DNA from: Mycolicibacter sinensis | GTDB lineage: Bacteria > Actinomycetota > Actinomycetes > Mycobacteriales > Mycobacteriaceae | DNA: 64,000 nucleotides | Assembly (NCBI RefSeq): GCF_001667375.1 | Contig: NZ_LZIN01000033.1 | Span: 62,001 to 126,000 of the forward strand | Reading direction: 5' to 3' | In this document: piece by piece, positions 56,837 to 64,000 of the stretch | How positions within the stretch are numbered: position 1 is the first letter of the stretch | How the letters are laid out: every line of letters starts with the position of its first letter | The notes under the pieces: generated by a model | What the model saw: only the letters and a program-made list of their open reading frames with translations | Told to the model about the DNA's origin: nothing | Databases searched by the model: none | Made by a program: the position numbers and the translations under genes

Positions 56837-58677
56837 CCGACTGCCCGCCGACCCAGACGCCGGACGACGTCGACATCGAAGCACTGCGGCGCAAGTACGC
56901 CGCCGAACGGGCTAAACGCATTCGCTCCGACGGTTCGAGTCAGTACCTTGAACTCAAAGATGATTTCGTGGAGTTCGCCGAGGTCGATCCGCACACCGCG
57001 GTGACTCCGCGCGAACCCATCGATGCCGACATCGAGGTCGTGGTCCTCGGCGGTGGCATCGCCGGACTGCTGGCCGGCGCCTACCTGAAGAAGGCCGGCG
57101 TGGCCGAGGTGCGGGTCATCGAGATGGCCGGTGACTTCGGCGGCGTCTGGTACTGGAACCGCTTCCCCGGAATCCAGTGCGACAATGACGCCTACTGTTA
57201 TATCCCGATGCTCGAAGAGCTCGACTTCATTCCGTCCAAGAAGTTCGCCGACGGCGCCGAGATCTTTCAGCACTGCCAGAACATCGGAAAGCACTTCGGC
57301 CTCTATGACGGGGCGATCTTCTCGACCCAGGTACGTACCGTCCGCTGGGACGAGGAGATCAAGCGCTGGCGGCTGACGACGAACCGGGGCGACGACCTGC
57401 GGGCGCGTTTCGTGGTGATGGCGCAGGGCTCCTACAACCGGCCCAAGTTGCCCGGTATCGCAGGCATCAAGGACTTCATGACCGCGGGCGGCCATGTCTT
57501 CCACTCGGCCCGCTGGGATTACGACTACACCGGCGGTGACGCCAATGGTGGGTTGGACAAGCTGGCCGACAAGCGCGTGGCACTGGTCGGGACCGGCGCG
57601 ACCGGTGTGCAGCTGGTCCCGCACCTGGGGCGGGATGCCAAGCAGCTCTACGTTTTCCAGCGAACACCGTCATCGGTGGACTTCCGGGGCAATGAGCCCA
57701 CCGACCCGCAGTGGGCCGCGTCGCTGCAGCCGGGTTGGCAGGCCGAACGCAAGCGCAACTTTCATCGCTGGTCGCCGTTCGAGGGCGTGGTGTTCGACGC
57801 CCCCGATATGGTGTGCGACTTCTGGACCGAGTTGGGCCGCAACCTGACCGCTCGCATCGGCGCCAGTCCCGACCCGACGGCGCTGGGCGTCGAGGAGATC
57901 ATGGCGATGCGGGAGGAGGAGGACTACAGGATCATGGAGCGGCTCCGGCGCAGGATCGCCGACATCGTCGAGGATCCGCAGACCGCCGAGGCGCTCAAGC
58001 CGTACTACCGGTTCATGTGCAAGCGCCCGACCTCCAGCGACACCTACCTGCCCGCGTTCAACCGGCCCAACGTCACGCTGGTCGACGTGGCTGAATCCAA
58101 GGGCATCGAAAGACTTACGGAAAGGGGCATTGTCGCGGGCGGGGTCGAGTACGAGGTCGACTGCGTCATCTTCGCCAGTGGCTTCGAGATCTCCACGGAG
58201 ATCAGCCGTCGGTACGCGATGGACGTCATCGAGGGCCGCGACGGGGTATCGCTGTTCGACCACTGGCGCGACGGGTTCCAGACCCTGCATGGGATGACCA
58301 GCCGCGGGTTCCCCAACCAGTTCCACACCGGTTTCATCCAGGGCGGCGTGTCTGCCAACACCACCGCGATGTTCGAGCAGCAGGCCGAGCACATCGCCTA
58401 CATCATCGCCGAGGCTCTCAAACGGGGAGCGACGGTCGTCGAGCCCAGTCAGGAGGGGCAGGACGCCTGGGTGAACACCATCCGGGAGTTGGCGTTCGAC
58501 AATTCGGCGTTCGACTTGTCGTGCACGCCCGGCTATTACAACAACGAGGGCCGGGGATTCGGCGACGCCAGCCGCTCGTTCCTGGGCGAGGTGTACTCAC
58601 CGGGCTTCTACGCCTTCGATGATCTGTTGAAGCACTGGCGCGAGGCGGGCGACCTGAAAGGTATGGAACTGCAGTGA
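56833..58677 (+). CDS. Baeyer-Villiger-type flavin monooxygenase
   Basis: The product is 614 residues from the ATGA overlap. FAD-binding VVVLGGGIAGLLAGAYL begins near residue 69, and a second Rossmann motif, VALVGTGATGVQLVP, binds NADPH. The fingerprint GHVFHSARWDYD matches the Baeyer-Villiger FxGxxxHxxxW pattern. The length and the ~65-residue N-terminal extension resemble cyclododecanone/steroid-type enzymes. It would insert oxygen beside a ketone, giving an ester or lactone. Confidence 0.93.
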   Translation: MTDCPPTQTPDDVDIEALRRKYAAERAKRIRSDGSSQYLELKDDFVEFAEVDPHTAVTPREPIDADIEVVVLGGGIAGLLAGAYLKKAGVAEVRVIEMAGDFGGVWYWNRFPGIQCDNDAYCYIPMLEELDFIPSKKFADGAEIFQHCQNIGKHFGLYDGAIFSTQVRTVRWDEEIKRWRLTTNRGDDLRARFVVMAQGSYNRPKLPGIAGIKDFMTAGGHVFHSARWDYDYTGGDANGGLDKLADKRVALVGTGATGVQLVPHLGRDAKQLYVFQRTPSSVDFRGNEPTDPQWAASLQPGWQAERKRNFHRWSPFEGVVFDAPDMVCDFWTELGRNLTARIGASPDPTALGVEEIMAMREEEDYRIMERLRRRIADIVEDPQTAEALKPYYRFMCKRPTSSDTYLPAFNRPNVTLVDVAESKGIERLTERGIVAGGVEYEVDCVIFASGFEISTEISRRYAMDVIEGRDGVSLFDHWRDGFQTLHGMTSRGFPNQFHTGFIQGGVSANTTAMFEQQAEHIAYIIAEALKRGATVVEPSQEGQDAWVNTIRELAFDNSAFDLSCTPGYYNNEGRGFGDASRSFLGEVYSPGFYAFDDLLKHWREAGDLKGMELQ

Positions 58678-59510
58678 CATCGAAGACCACGACCACGTTG
58701 CCGACACGGGACCTCACCGAGCACATCGCCACCGAGGTCCGCGCCGACAAGGAAGCGCTGCTGTCCGGCGACTATGCCGGGGCGATCCGCGAGCTTCTCG
58801 AACAGCGCGGCGTGCTGGTGTTCCCGCAGATCGGGTTCACCGACGCCGAACAGATCGCCTTCACCGAAACGCTGGGCACACTGGCACCCGAGCGGGACGG
58901 GGAGGCCGTCTACGACGTCACCTTGGACACCAATGTCAACAAGCAGGCCGATTACCTTAAAGGCTCCTTCTACTGGCACCTGGACGGCACGATGAACGAG
59001 GTGCCGATCCTCGCGTCGTTACTCTCGAGCAAGGTGCTGCCGGCCGGCGGCGGCGGTGACACCGAGTTCTGCAACACCTACGCCGCCTACGATGCGCTGC
59101 CCGAGGAGGACAAGCAGCAGCTGGCTTCGCTGCGGGCGATGCACTCGGCGTGGAACTCACTGTTGTACTACGACCCCGAGCCGGCAGCCGCTACGCTGCG
59201 ACAGATGATGGCGATCGGCCAGTGCGAGCTGCCGCTGGTCTGGACGCACCGCTCCGGGCGCAAGTCGCTGATCCTGGGCTGCACTGCCAGCCACATCGTC
59301 GGGATGGAGTACTCCGAGAGCACCAAAACCCTCGTCCGGCTGCGCGACTGGGCCACCCATCCGCAGTTCGTCTACCGGCACCAGTGGTCGGTCGGGGACC
59401 TGGTCATGTGGGACAACACCGGGACGCTGCACCGGGCCCGCCCCTACGATCCCGCCTCGGGCCGGATGCTGCACCGGACCAAGCTCGCCGGCGAGGAACC
59501 GTTCGCTTGA
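58674..59510 (+). CDS. TauD/TfdA-family 2-oxoglutarate-dependent dioxygenase (copy 2)
   Basis: The product is 278 residues from a GTG overlapping the monooxygenase stop. YWHLDGTMNEVP carries the HxD pair, LHRARPYD the distal His and MLHRTKLAGEEP the 2-oxoglutarate Arg. The C-terminal half is closely similar to the enzyme at 25451 (THRSGRKSLILG, YRHQWSVGD, WDNTGTLHRA). The two accessory blocks thus each contain one member. Confidence 0.9.
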   Translation: MTSKTTTTLPTRDLTEHIATEVRADKEALLSGDYAGAIRELLEQRGVLVFPQIGFTDAEQIAFTETLGTLAPERDGEAVYDVTLDTNVNKQADYLKGSFYWHLDGTMNEVPILASLLSSKVLPAGGGGDTEFCNTYAAYDALPEEDKQQLASLRAMHSAWNSLLYYDPEPAAATLRQMMAIGQCELPLVWTHRSGRKSLILGCTASHIVGMEYSESTKTLVRLRDWATHPQFVYRHQWSVGDLVMWDNTGTLHRARPYDPASGRMLHRTKLAGEEPFA

Positions 59511-60451
59511 GCAGACCTCACGAGCCCGGTTTCGACGGCCGCGTCGCCGTCGTGACCGGTGCCGGGCGGGGGCTGGGGCGCGCCTACGCGCAACTGCTGG
59601 CCGAGCGGGGCGCCCGCGTCGTCGTCAATGACACCGGCGCCGATCTCACCGGTGACGGCGTGCGGGTCGAGGCGGCCGAGGAGGTAGCCGAGGAGATCCG
59701 GGCGGCCGGCGGCGACGCGATCGCGTGCACCGCCTCGGTCGCGACACCGCAAGGCGGGCAGGACATCATCGCCGCCGCAATCGAGCACTACGGCCGGCTC
59801 GACGTGCTGATCCACAACGCCGGCAACGTCCGCCGCGGCTCATTGCGGCAGATGAGCTACCAGGATTTCGACGCCGTCCTCGACGTGCACCTGCGGGGCG
59901 CGTTCCATGTCGTGCGCCCGGCCTTCCCGGTGATGTGCGATGCGGGCTACGGTCGCATCGTGCTGACCTCCTCGATCGGTGGCCTCTACGGCAACTGCGG
60001 CGTGGCCAACTATGCGGCCGCAAAGGCCGGCGTGGTCGGGCTGAGCAACGTTGCGGCTCTGGAGGGCGCACCCGCCGGGGTCCGGTGCAATGTCGTGGTT
60101 CCGGCGGCGGTGACGCGGATGGCCGAGGGCATCGACACCTCCGGCTATCCGCCGATGCAACCGGAGCTGGTCGCACCCGTGGTGGGCTGGCTTGCGCACG
60201 AATCCTGTTCGGTCACCGGCGAAGTGCTGATCGCGCTGGCCGGCCGGGTGGCCCGGGCGGTGGTGGCCGAAAGTCCCGGCGTGTACCAGCCGTCGTGGAC
60301 CATCGACCAGGTCGGCGAACGGATCGACGAGATCCGGGATGTCGGTGCCCCGGTGATCTTCCCGGTGGTGCCCGACGGTCACGCCGACCACATCCGTTAC
60401 AGCTTCGGTCTGGCGCACGCCGGCCGACCTCAGCCCGAGCAAACCCAGTAG
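59507..60451 (+). CDS. Short-chain dehydrogenase, multifunctional-enzyme-type
   Basis: The product is 314 residues from TTG at 59507, which overlaps the previous stop (TTGA). VVTGAGRGLGRAYAQLLAERGARVVVND is typical of the 3-hydroxyacyl-CoA dehydrogenase domain of peroxisomal-type multifunctional enzymes. Catalytic Ser is in LTSSIGG and Tyr-Lys in NYAAAKAG. A C-terminal extension of ~60 residues follows. The likely substrate is a hydroxyacyl-CoA or hydroxy intermediate of the same pathway. Confidence 0.88.
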   Translation: MSRPHEPGFDGRVAVVTGAGRGLGRAYAQLLAERGARVVVNDTGADLTGDGVRVEAAEEVAEEIRAAGGDAIACTASVATPQGGQDIIAAAIEHYGRLDVLIHNAGNVRRGSLRQMSYQDFDAVLDVHLRGAFHVVRPAFPVMCDAGYGRIVLTSSIGGLYGNCGVANYAAAKAGVVGLSNVAALEGAPAGVRCNVVVPAAVTRMAEGIDTSGYPPMQPELVAPVVGWLAHESCSVTGEVLIALAGRVARAVVAESPGVYQPSWTIDQVGERIDEIRDVGAPVIFPVVPDGHADHIRYSFGLAHAGRPQPEQTQ

Positions 60452-60467
60452 TCGAAGGAGAGTAGTG

Positions 60468-61898
60468 ATGCGCCAATACCTCAAGTTCTACATCGACGGG
60501 CAATGGGTGGACCCGGCCGAGCCGAAGACCTTCGACGTGGAGAACCCCACTACCGAGCAGCGCTGCGGCACGATCTCACTGGGTTCGTCCGCCGACGTCG
60601 ACCGCGCGGTCGACGCGGCCCGCCGGGCCTTCCCGAGCTGGTCGCAGACCAGCCGCACCGAGCGGCTGGATCTGCTGCAGGCGATCCTGGCCGAATACCA
60701 GCGCCGCAGCGCCGATCTCGCCGACGCGGTGCACGAGGAGATGGGGGCTCCGCCGGCGTTGGCCGCCGGAGCTCAGGTGCAGCTGGGCATCGGCCACATG
60801 CTCACCGCCATCGACGCGCTGAAGAATTTCTCCTTCGAAGAACAGCGCGGTGACACGCTGGTGACCCGGGAGCCGATCGGCGTGTGCGGGCTGATCACCC
60901 CGTGGAACTGGCCGCTGAACCAGATCGCGGTGAAGGTCTATCCGGCGTTGGCCACCGGCTGCACCATGGTGCTGAAGCCCTCGGAGGTGGCGCCGTTCTC
61001 CGCCTACATCTTCACCGAGATCATGGCCGCCGCAGGCGTTCCGGGCGGGGTGTACAACATGGTCAACGGCGACGGCCCCGGCGTGGGGGTGGCCCTGGCG
61101 CAGCACCCCGACATCGACATGGTGTCGTTCACCGGGTCGACCCGGGCCGGGGTCTCGGTGGCCGAGAACGCCGCGCCCACGGTGAAACGGGTGACGCAGG
61201 AGCTCGGTGGGAAGAGTCCCAACATCGTGCTCGACGACGACGCGTTCGTCGACAGCGTCACCGCCGGCGTGGTGAACATGATGGTCAACTCCGGGCAGAG
61301 CTGCAATGCGCCGTCGCGCATGCTGGTGCCGAACTCGCGAATGGACGAGGCGATCGCGATCGCCAACGCGGTGGCCGGACAGGTGAAGGTGGGCGATCCC
61401 GACGATGCGCGCGCCATCGGGCCGGTGGCCTCCCGGACGCAGTTCGAGAAGGTGCAGAGTCTGATCGAGAAGGGCATCGCCGAAGGCGCGACGGTCGCCG
61501 CCGGCGGCGCGGGGCGTCCGGACGGCCTCGACACCGGCTACTACGTCCAACCGACGGTTTTTGCGCACGTGAACAACCAGATGACGATCGCGCGCGAGGA
61601 GATCTTCGGGCCGGTGCTGTGCATCCTGGGCTACGACGACGTGGACGAGGCGGTGGAGATCGCCAACGACACCGACTACGGTCTGGCCGGCTACGTCTCC
61701 GGCGCCGACGCGGATACCGCGCGTGCGGTGGCCCGGCGGATCCGGGCCGGGTGGGTGACCATCAACCACGCCTTCGACATGAACGCGCCGTTCGGCGGCT
61801 ATAAGCGCAGCGGCAATGGCCGGGAATGGAGCGACGCCGGGTTCCAGGAGTACCTGGAGATCAAGAGCACCCTGGGGTGCGGCACCGCGGCGGGCTGA
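60468..61898 (+). CDS. Aldehyde dehydrogenase family protein
   Basis: The product is 476 residues from ATG at 60468, six bases after AAGGAGA (GTG at 60465 is the alternative). TPWNWPLNQ, FTGSTRAG, QELGGKSPN (catalytic Glu) and NSGQSCNAPSRM (catalytic Cys) are all present. It should oxidise an aldehyde to the acid with NAD(P). The acid could then be activated by the acyl-CoA synthetase at 62993. Confidence 0.95.
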   Translation: MRQYLKFYIDGQWVDPAEPKTFDVENPTTEQRCGTISLGSSADVDRAVDAARRAFPSWSQTSRTERLDLLQAILAEYQRRSADLADAVHEEMGAPPALAAGAQVQLGIGHMLTAIDALKNFSFEEQRGDTLVTREPIGVCGLITPWNWPLNQIAVKVYPALATGCTMVLKPSEVAPFSAYIFTEIMAAAGVPGGVYNMVNGDGPGVGVALAQHPDIDMVSFTGSTRAGVSVAENAAPTVKRVTQELGGKSPNIVLDDDAFVDSVTAGVVNMMVNSGQSCNAPSRMLVPNSRMDEAIAIANAVAGQVKVGDPDDARAIGPVASRTQFEKVQSLIEKGIAEGATVAAGGAGRPDGLDTGYYVQPTVFAHVNNQMTIAREEIFGPVLCILGYDDVDEAVEIANDTDYGLAGYVSGADADTARAVARRIRAGWVTINHAFDMNAPFGGYKRSGNGREWSDAGFQEYLEIKSTLGCGTAAG

Positions 61899-61907
61899 GG
61901 CCCGAAA

Positions 61908-62921
61908 TCACTCGTAGTGCACGGTGATCGAGCCGCCTTCGGGCACGCCCTGGCAGGTCAGGATGTAGCCGTCGGCGACCTCGTCGTCGTCGAGCGCGGT
62001 GTTGGCGATCATCTTCGCGCAGCCCTCGCTGATGTGGGCGATGCAGGTTCCGCAGTTGCCGGCCTCGCAGGAGAACGGCGGCGCCAGCCCGGCCCGCCGG
62101 GCGCTTTGCAGCAGGGTCTCGCCGGCGACCCGGGGCACCGACGCCTGCTTGCGCCCCAGGTGAATCGTCACCGTCCCGCTCACCTCGGCCGCGATGTCGC
62201 TCGAGCTTTCGGTAGCCGGCGTCTCCGGTGTAGCCGTGGTGTCGAAGTCCTCGACGAACAGCCGGCCCGGTCCCGGCCAGTTCCCCCGCACCACCGCCAT
62301 GAAGCCCTCCGGGCCACACAGGTAGCAGTCGGCGCCGGTGTCGTCGCCGACGAACGCGGCGACGGCGGCCGCATCCAGCAGTCCGTCGGTGTCGTCGCGG
62401 TGGCGCTGCACCGAGAGCCGGCCCGGGTAGCGGTCAGCGAGCTCGCTGAGCGCATCGTCGAAGATCGCCGACGAGGAGTCCCGGTCGGCACAGAGCAGCC
62501 GCACAGTGCGCTCGGTGCCGGCCAGCGCACTCTTGGCCAGCGACAGGATCGGGGTGATCCCGCTGCCGCCGGAGAAGCCCAGCAGCGGAGCGTCCGAGGA
62601 ATCCAGGCAGAAGGTGCCGGCCGCGCGGGTCATGGTCAGTTCGTCGCCTTCGGCGACGTTGTCCAGCAGCCAGTTCGACACCTTCCCGCCGGGGACCCGC
62701 TTGACTGTGGTCATCAGCTCGGAGTCAGTCTCCGGCGCACTCGACATCGAGTAGGACCGGTAGAGCTCCTCGCCGCCGACGTTGACCTGAAACGTCGCGT
62801 ACTGGCCGGCTCGGTAGGCGAACGGAGTCTGGTGCGGCGCCAGCACGAACGTGTACGCGTCGGAGGTCTCTTTGACGATGCGGGTCACGGTTGCCCGCTG
62901 GAAAACATGAGTGACCGCCAT
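61908..62921 (-). CDS. Oxygenase reductase: FAD/NAD domain plus plant-type ferredoxin
   Basis: The product is 337 residues from ATG at 62921 after GGAAGGGG. Order of domains: FAD-binding (YRSYSMSS), NAD-binding (GFSGGSGITPILSLA and CYLCGPEGFM), then a [2Fe-2S] ferredoxin (CEAGNCGTC plus a distal Cys). This is the layout of KshB and related Rieske oxygenase reductases. It is the only such reductase in the window and could feed all three oxygenase alpha subunits. The gene faces the catabolic operon tail to tail. Confidence 0.93.
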   Translation of the reverse strand: MAVTHVFQRATVTRIVKETSDAYTFVLAPHQTPFAYRAGQYATFQVNVGGEELYRSYSMSSAPETDSELMTTVKRVPGGKVSNWLLDNVAEGDELTMTRAAGTFCLDSSDAPLLGFSGGSGITPILSLAKSALAGTERTVRLLCADRDSSSAIFDDALSELADRYPGRLSVQRHRDDTDGLLDAAAVAAFVGDDTGADCYLCGPEGFMAVVRGNWPGPGRLFVEDFDTTATPETPATESSSDIAAEVSGTVTIHLGRKQASVPRVAGETLLQSARRAGLAPPFSCEAGNCGTCIAHISEGCAKMIANTALDDDEVADGYILTCQGVPEGGSITVHYE

Positions 62922-62953
62922 GACCACCCCTTCCGGTTTGCGTTCTTCGTTAC

Positions 62954-62970
62954 AGAGAATACTATTCTCT
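62954..62970. promoter_or_regulatory. 17-bp perfect palindrome in a divergent promoter region
   Basis: AGAGAAT-ACT-ATTCTCT has seven-base arms around a three-base centre. It lies in the 71-base gap between the divergent reductase and acyl-CoA synthetase genes. TAGGAT (62979-62984), eight bases before the synthetase ATG, is a plausible -10, so the palindrome would sit near its -35. It probably binds a dimeric repressor. Confidence 0.55.
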
Positions 62971-62992
62971 CAAACCGATAGGATCTTCTCAA

Positions 62993-64000
62993 ATGTTGTC
63001 TGGGTTGCCTGCGCCATCCACGGCGGTGCTCGCGTTCGAGGACCGGCAGTGGCCGTTGCCGGAGCTCGGCGCACGCGCCGATGCGCTGGCAGCCGCCCTG
63101 GCCGCCGACGGTGTCCGCCCCGGCGACCGGGTGGCACTGATGGCGTCGAACCGGCCCGAGTTCGTCATCGCCGTGCGCGCCATCTGGGGGCTGGGGGCGG
63201 TCGCCGCCCTGATCAGCCCCGCCTGGAAGCGCGACGAGGTGGCGCACGCCCTGGCCCTGGCCGAACCCGGCCACGCGCTCGGCGACCATCCGGTGCTCGC
63301 CGAGCTGATGCCGATGCGGCACCTGGACGAACCGGTCTCTGCCGCCCCGGCCGCCGGGCCGTCGCCGGCCGATCCCGGCGCTGACGCACTGCTGGTGTTC
63401 AGCTCCGGCACCACCGGGCTGCCCAAAGCCGTGCGGCACACCCACGCCTCGCTTGCCGCCGCGGTGCGGCACTGGCGCGATGCGCTGGGACTGACCGCCG
63501 ACGACCGGATCCAGGTCGCGACGCCGCCGTCGCACATCCTCGGTCTGCTCAACATCCTGACCGCGTTGAGTGTCGGGGCGCGGGTGCGCCTGCATCGCCG
63601 TTTCGACATCGACGTGATGTTGGCAACGATCGGCGAAGACCGGATCACCGTGGAGATGGCGGTCGCACCGATCGCGCTGGCCATCGCCGGGCATCCGGAC
63701 CTGGAGGCGTTCGACCTGTCGTCGCTGCGTTTCATCATGTGGGGCGCCACCCCGGTCACCGCGGCGGTCGCCGAGGAGGTCACCCGGCGCACCGGGGTCG
63801 GCTGGGTGCCGGCCTACGGCACCAGCGAACTGCCGGTGCTCGCCTGCGGTCCGACCGATACCGCGCGCCTCGACACCGTCGGGCGGCCGGTGCCCGGGGT
63901 CGAGCTGGAAGTGGTCGATGTGGAGAGCGGCGAGCCGCTGCCGCCCGGCGTCGCAGGTGAGATCCGCGCCCGCTCCGATTCACTGATGGCCGGTTACCTT
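62993..64000 (+). CDS. Acyl-CoA synthetase (class I adenylate-forming), 3' end outside the window
   Basis: The frame is open from ATG at 62993 to the window end (336 codons). The phosphate-binding loop LLVFSSGTTGLPKAVRH and the later VPAYGTSELPVLACG are the A3 and A5 motifs of the AMP-binding superfamily. GEIRARSDSLMAGYL near the edge is the usual approach to the hinge. It should convert a carboxylic acid to its CoA thioester. The missing C-terminal domain carries the catalytic Lys. Confidence 0.93.
   Translation, partial: MLSGLPAPSTAVLAFEDRQWPLPELGARADALAAALAADGVRPGDRVALMASNRPEFVIAVRAIWGLGAVAALISPAWKRDEVAHALALAEPGHALGDHPVLAELMPMRHLDEPVSAAPAAGPSPADPGADALLVFSSGTTGLPKAVRHTHASLAAAVRHWRDALGLTADDRIQVATPPSHILGLLNILTALSVGARVRLHRRFDIDVMLATIGEDRITVEMAVAPIALAIAGHPDLEAFDLSSLRFIMWGATPVTAAVAEEVTRRTGVGWVPAYGTSELPVLACGPTDTARLDTVGRPVPGVELEVVDVESGEPLPPGVAGEIRARSDSLMAGYL

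Overview
This window is chromosomal DNA of a mycobacterium or a very close relative. It is GC-rich and full of GTG starts, and its gene order is the backbone of the Mycobacterium tuberculosis Rv0784-Rv0825c region: a DUF2334 protein, a flavoprotein, an MBL hydrolase, purS, purQ, encapsulin/DyP, pepC, purL, purF, purM, ygfZ-like, pabC, nitrobindin, sseC, cysA2, thiX, lmeA, glnR, mshD, phoT, phoY2, an LCP protein, dus, desA1 and a TetR gene. Mycothiol synthase (MshD), LmeA, DesA1 and PknD fit this assignment. I cannot name the species. I saw no rRNA, tRNA, CRISPR array or insertion sequence.

Layout. Bases 1-15151 hold the end of a glutathione peroxidase gene, two conserved accessory genes, a flavoprotein, the purine genes purS-purQ, purL and purF, and an encapsulin nanocompartment with its DyP peroxidase cargo. 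Bases 15152-28729 are an accessory block wedged between purF and purM. It has two paralogous Rieske-type oxygenase alpha subunits, each followed by a ~110-residue helical partner of unknown function; an amidohydrolase; MarR and TetR regulators; an AveC-like membrane protein with a MoxR/NorQ ATPase and a NorD-like VWA protein; an SDR; a TauD-type dioxygenase; and two acyl-CoA dehydrogenases. Bases 28730-37734 return to the backbone, including a sulfur operon headed by a poly-cysteine leader peptide, and GlnR-MshD.

Bases 37755-48963 form a large phosphate locus between mshD and phoY2. It has three PstS lipoproteins, two PstC/PstA pairs, one ATPase (PhoT/PstB), the sensor kinase PknD and the PhoU-type regulator PhoY2. 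Bases 49024-54265 carry LCP, dus, desA1 and a TetR gene. Bases 54436-64000 are a second catabolic block, cut by the window edge: SDR, Rieske oxygenase, Baeyer-Villiger monooxygenase, TauD dioxygenase, SDR, aldehyde dehydrogenase, a ferredoxin-type oxygenase reductase and an acyl-CoA synthetase.

The two accessory blocks share paralogues (Rieske alpha, TauD, SDR). The only oxygenase reductase seen lies in the second block, so it may serve all three oxygenases. The combination points to oxidative breakdown of a hydrophobic, perhaps cyclic, substrate followed by CoA activation and beta-oxidation-like steps, but the substrate cannot be read from the sequence. The most unusual point is that the second Rieske protein (23870-25084) has lost both canonical Rieske histidine positions and carries CxxC...CxxC instead, while its catalytic iron domain looks intact.
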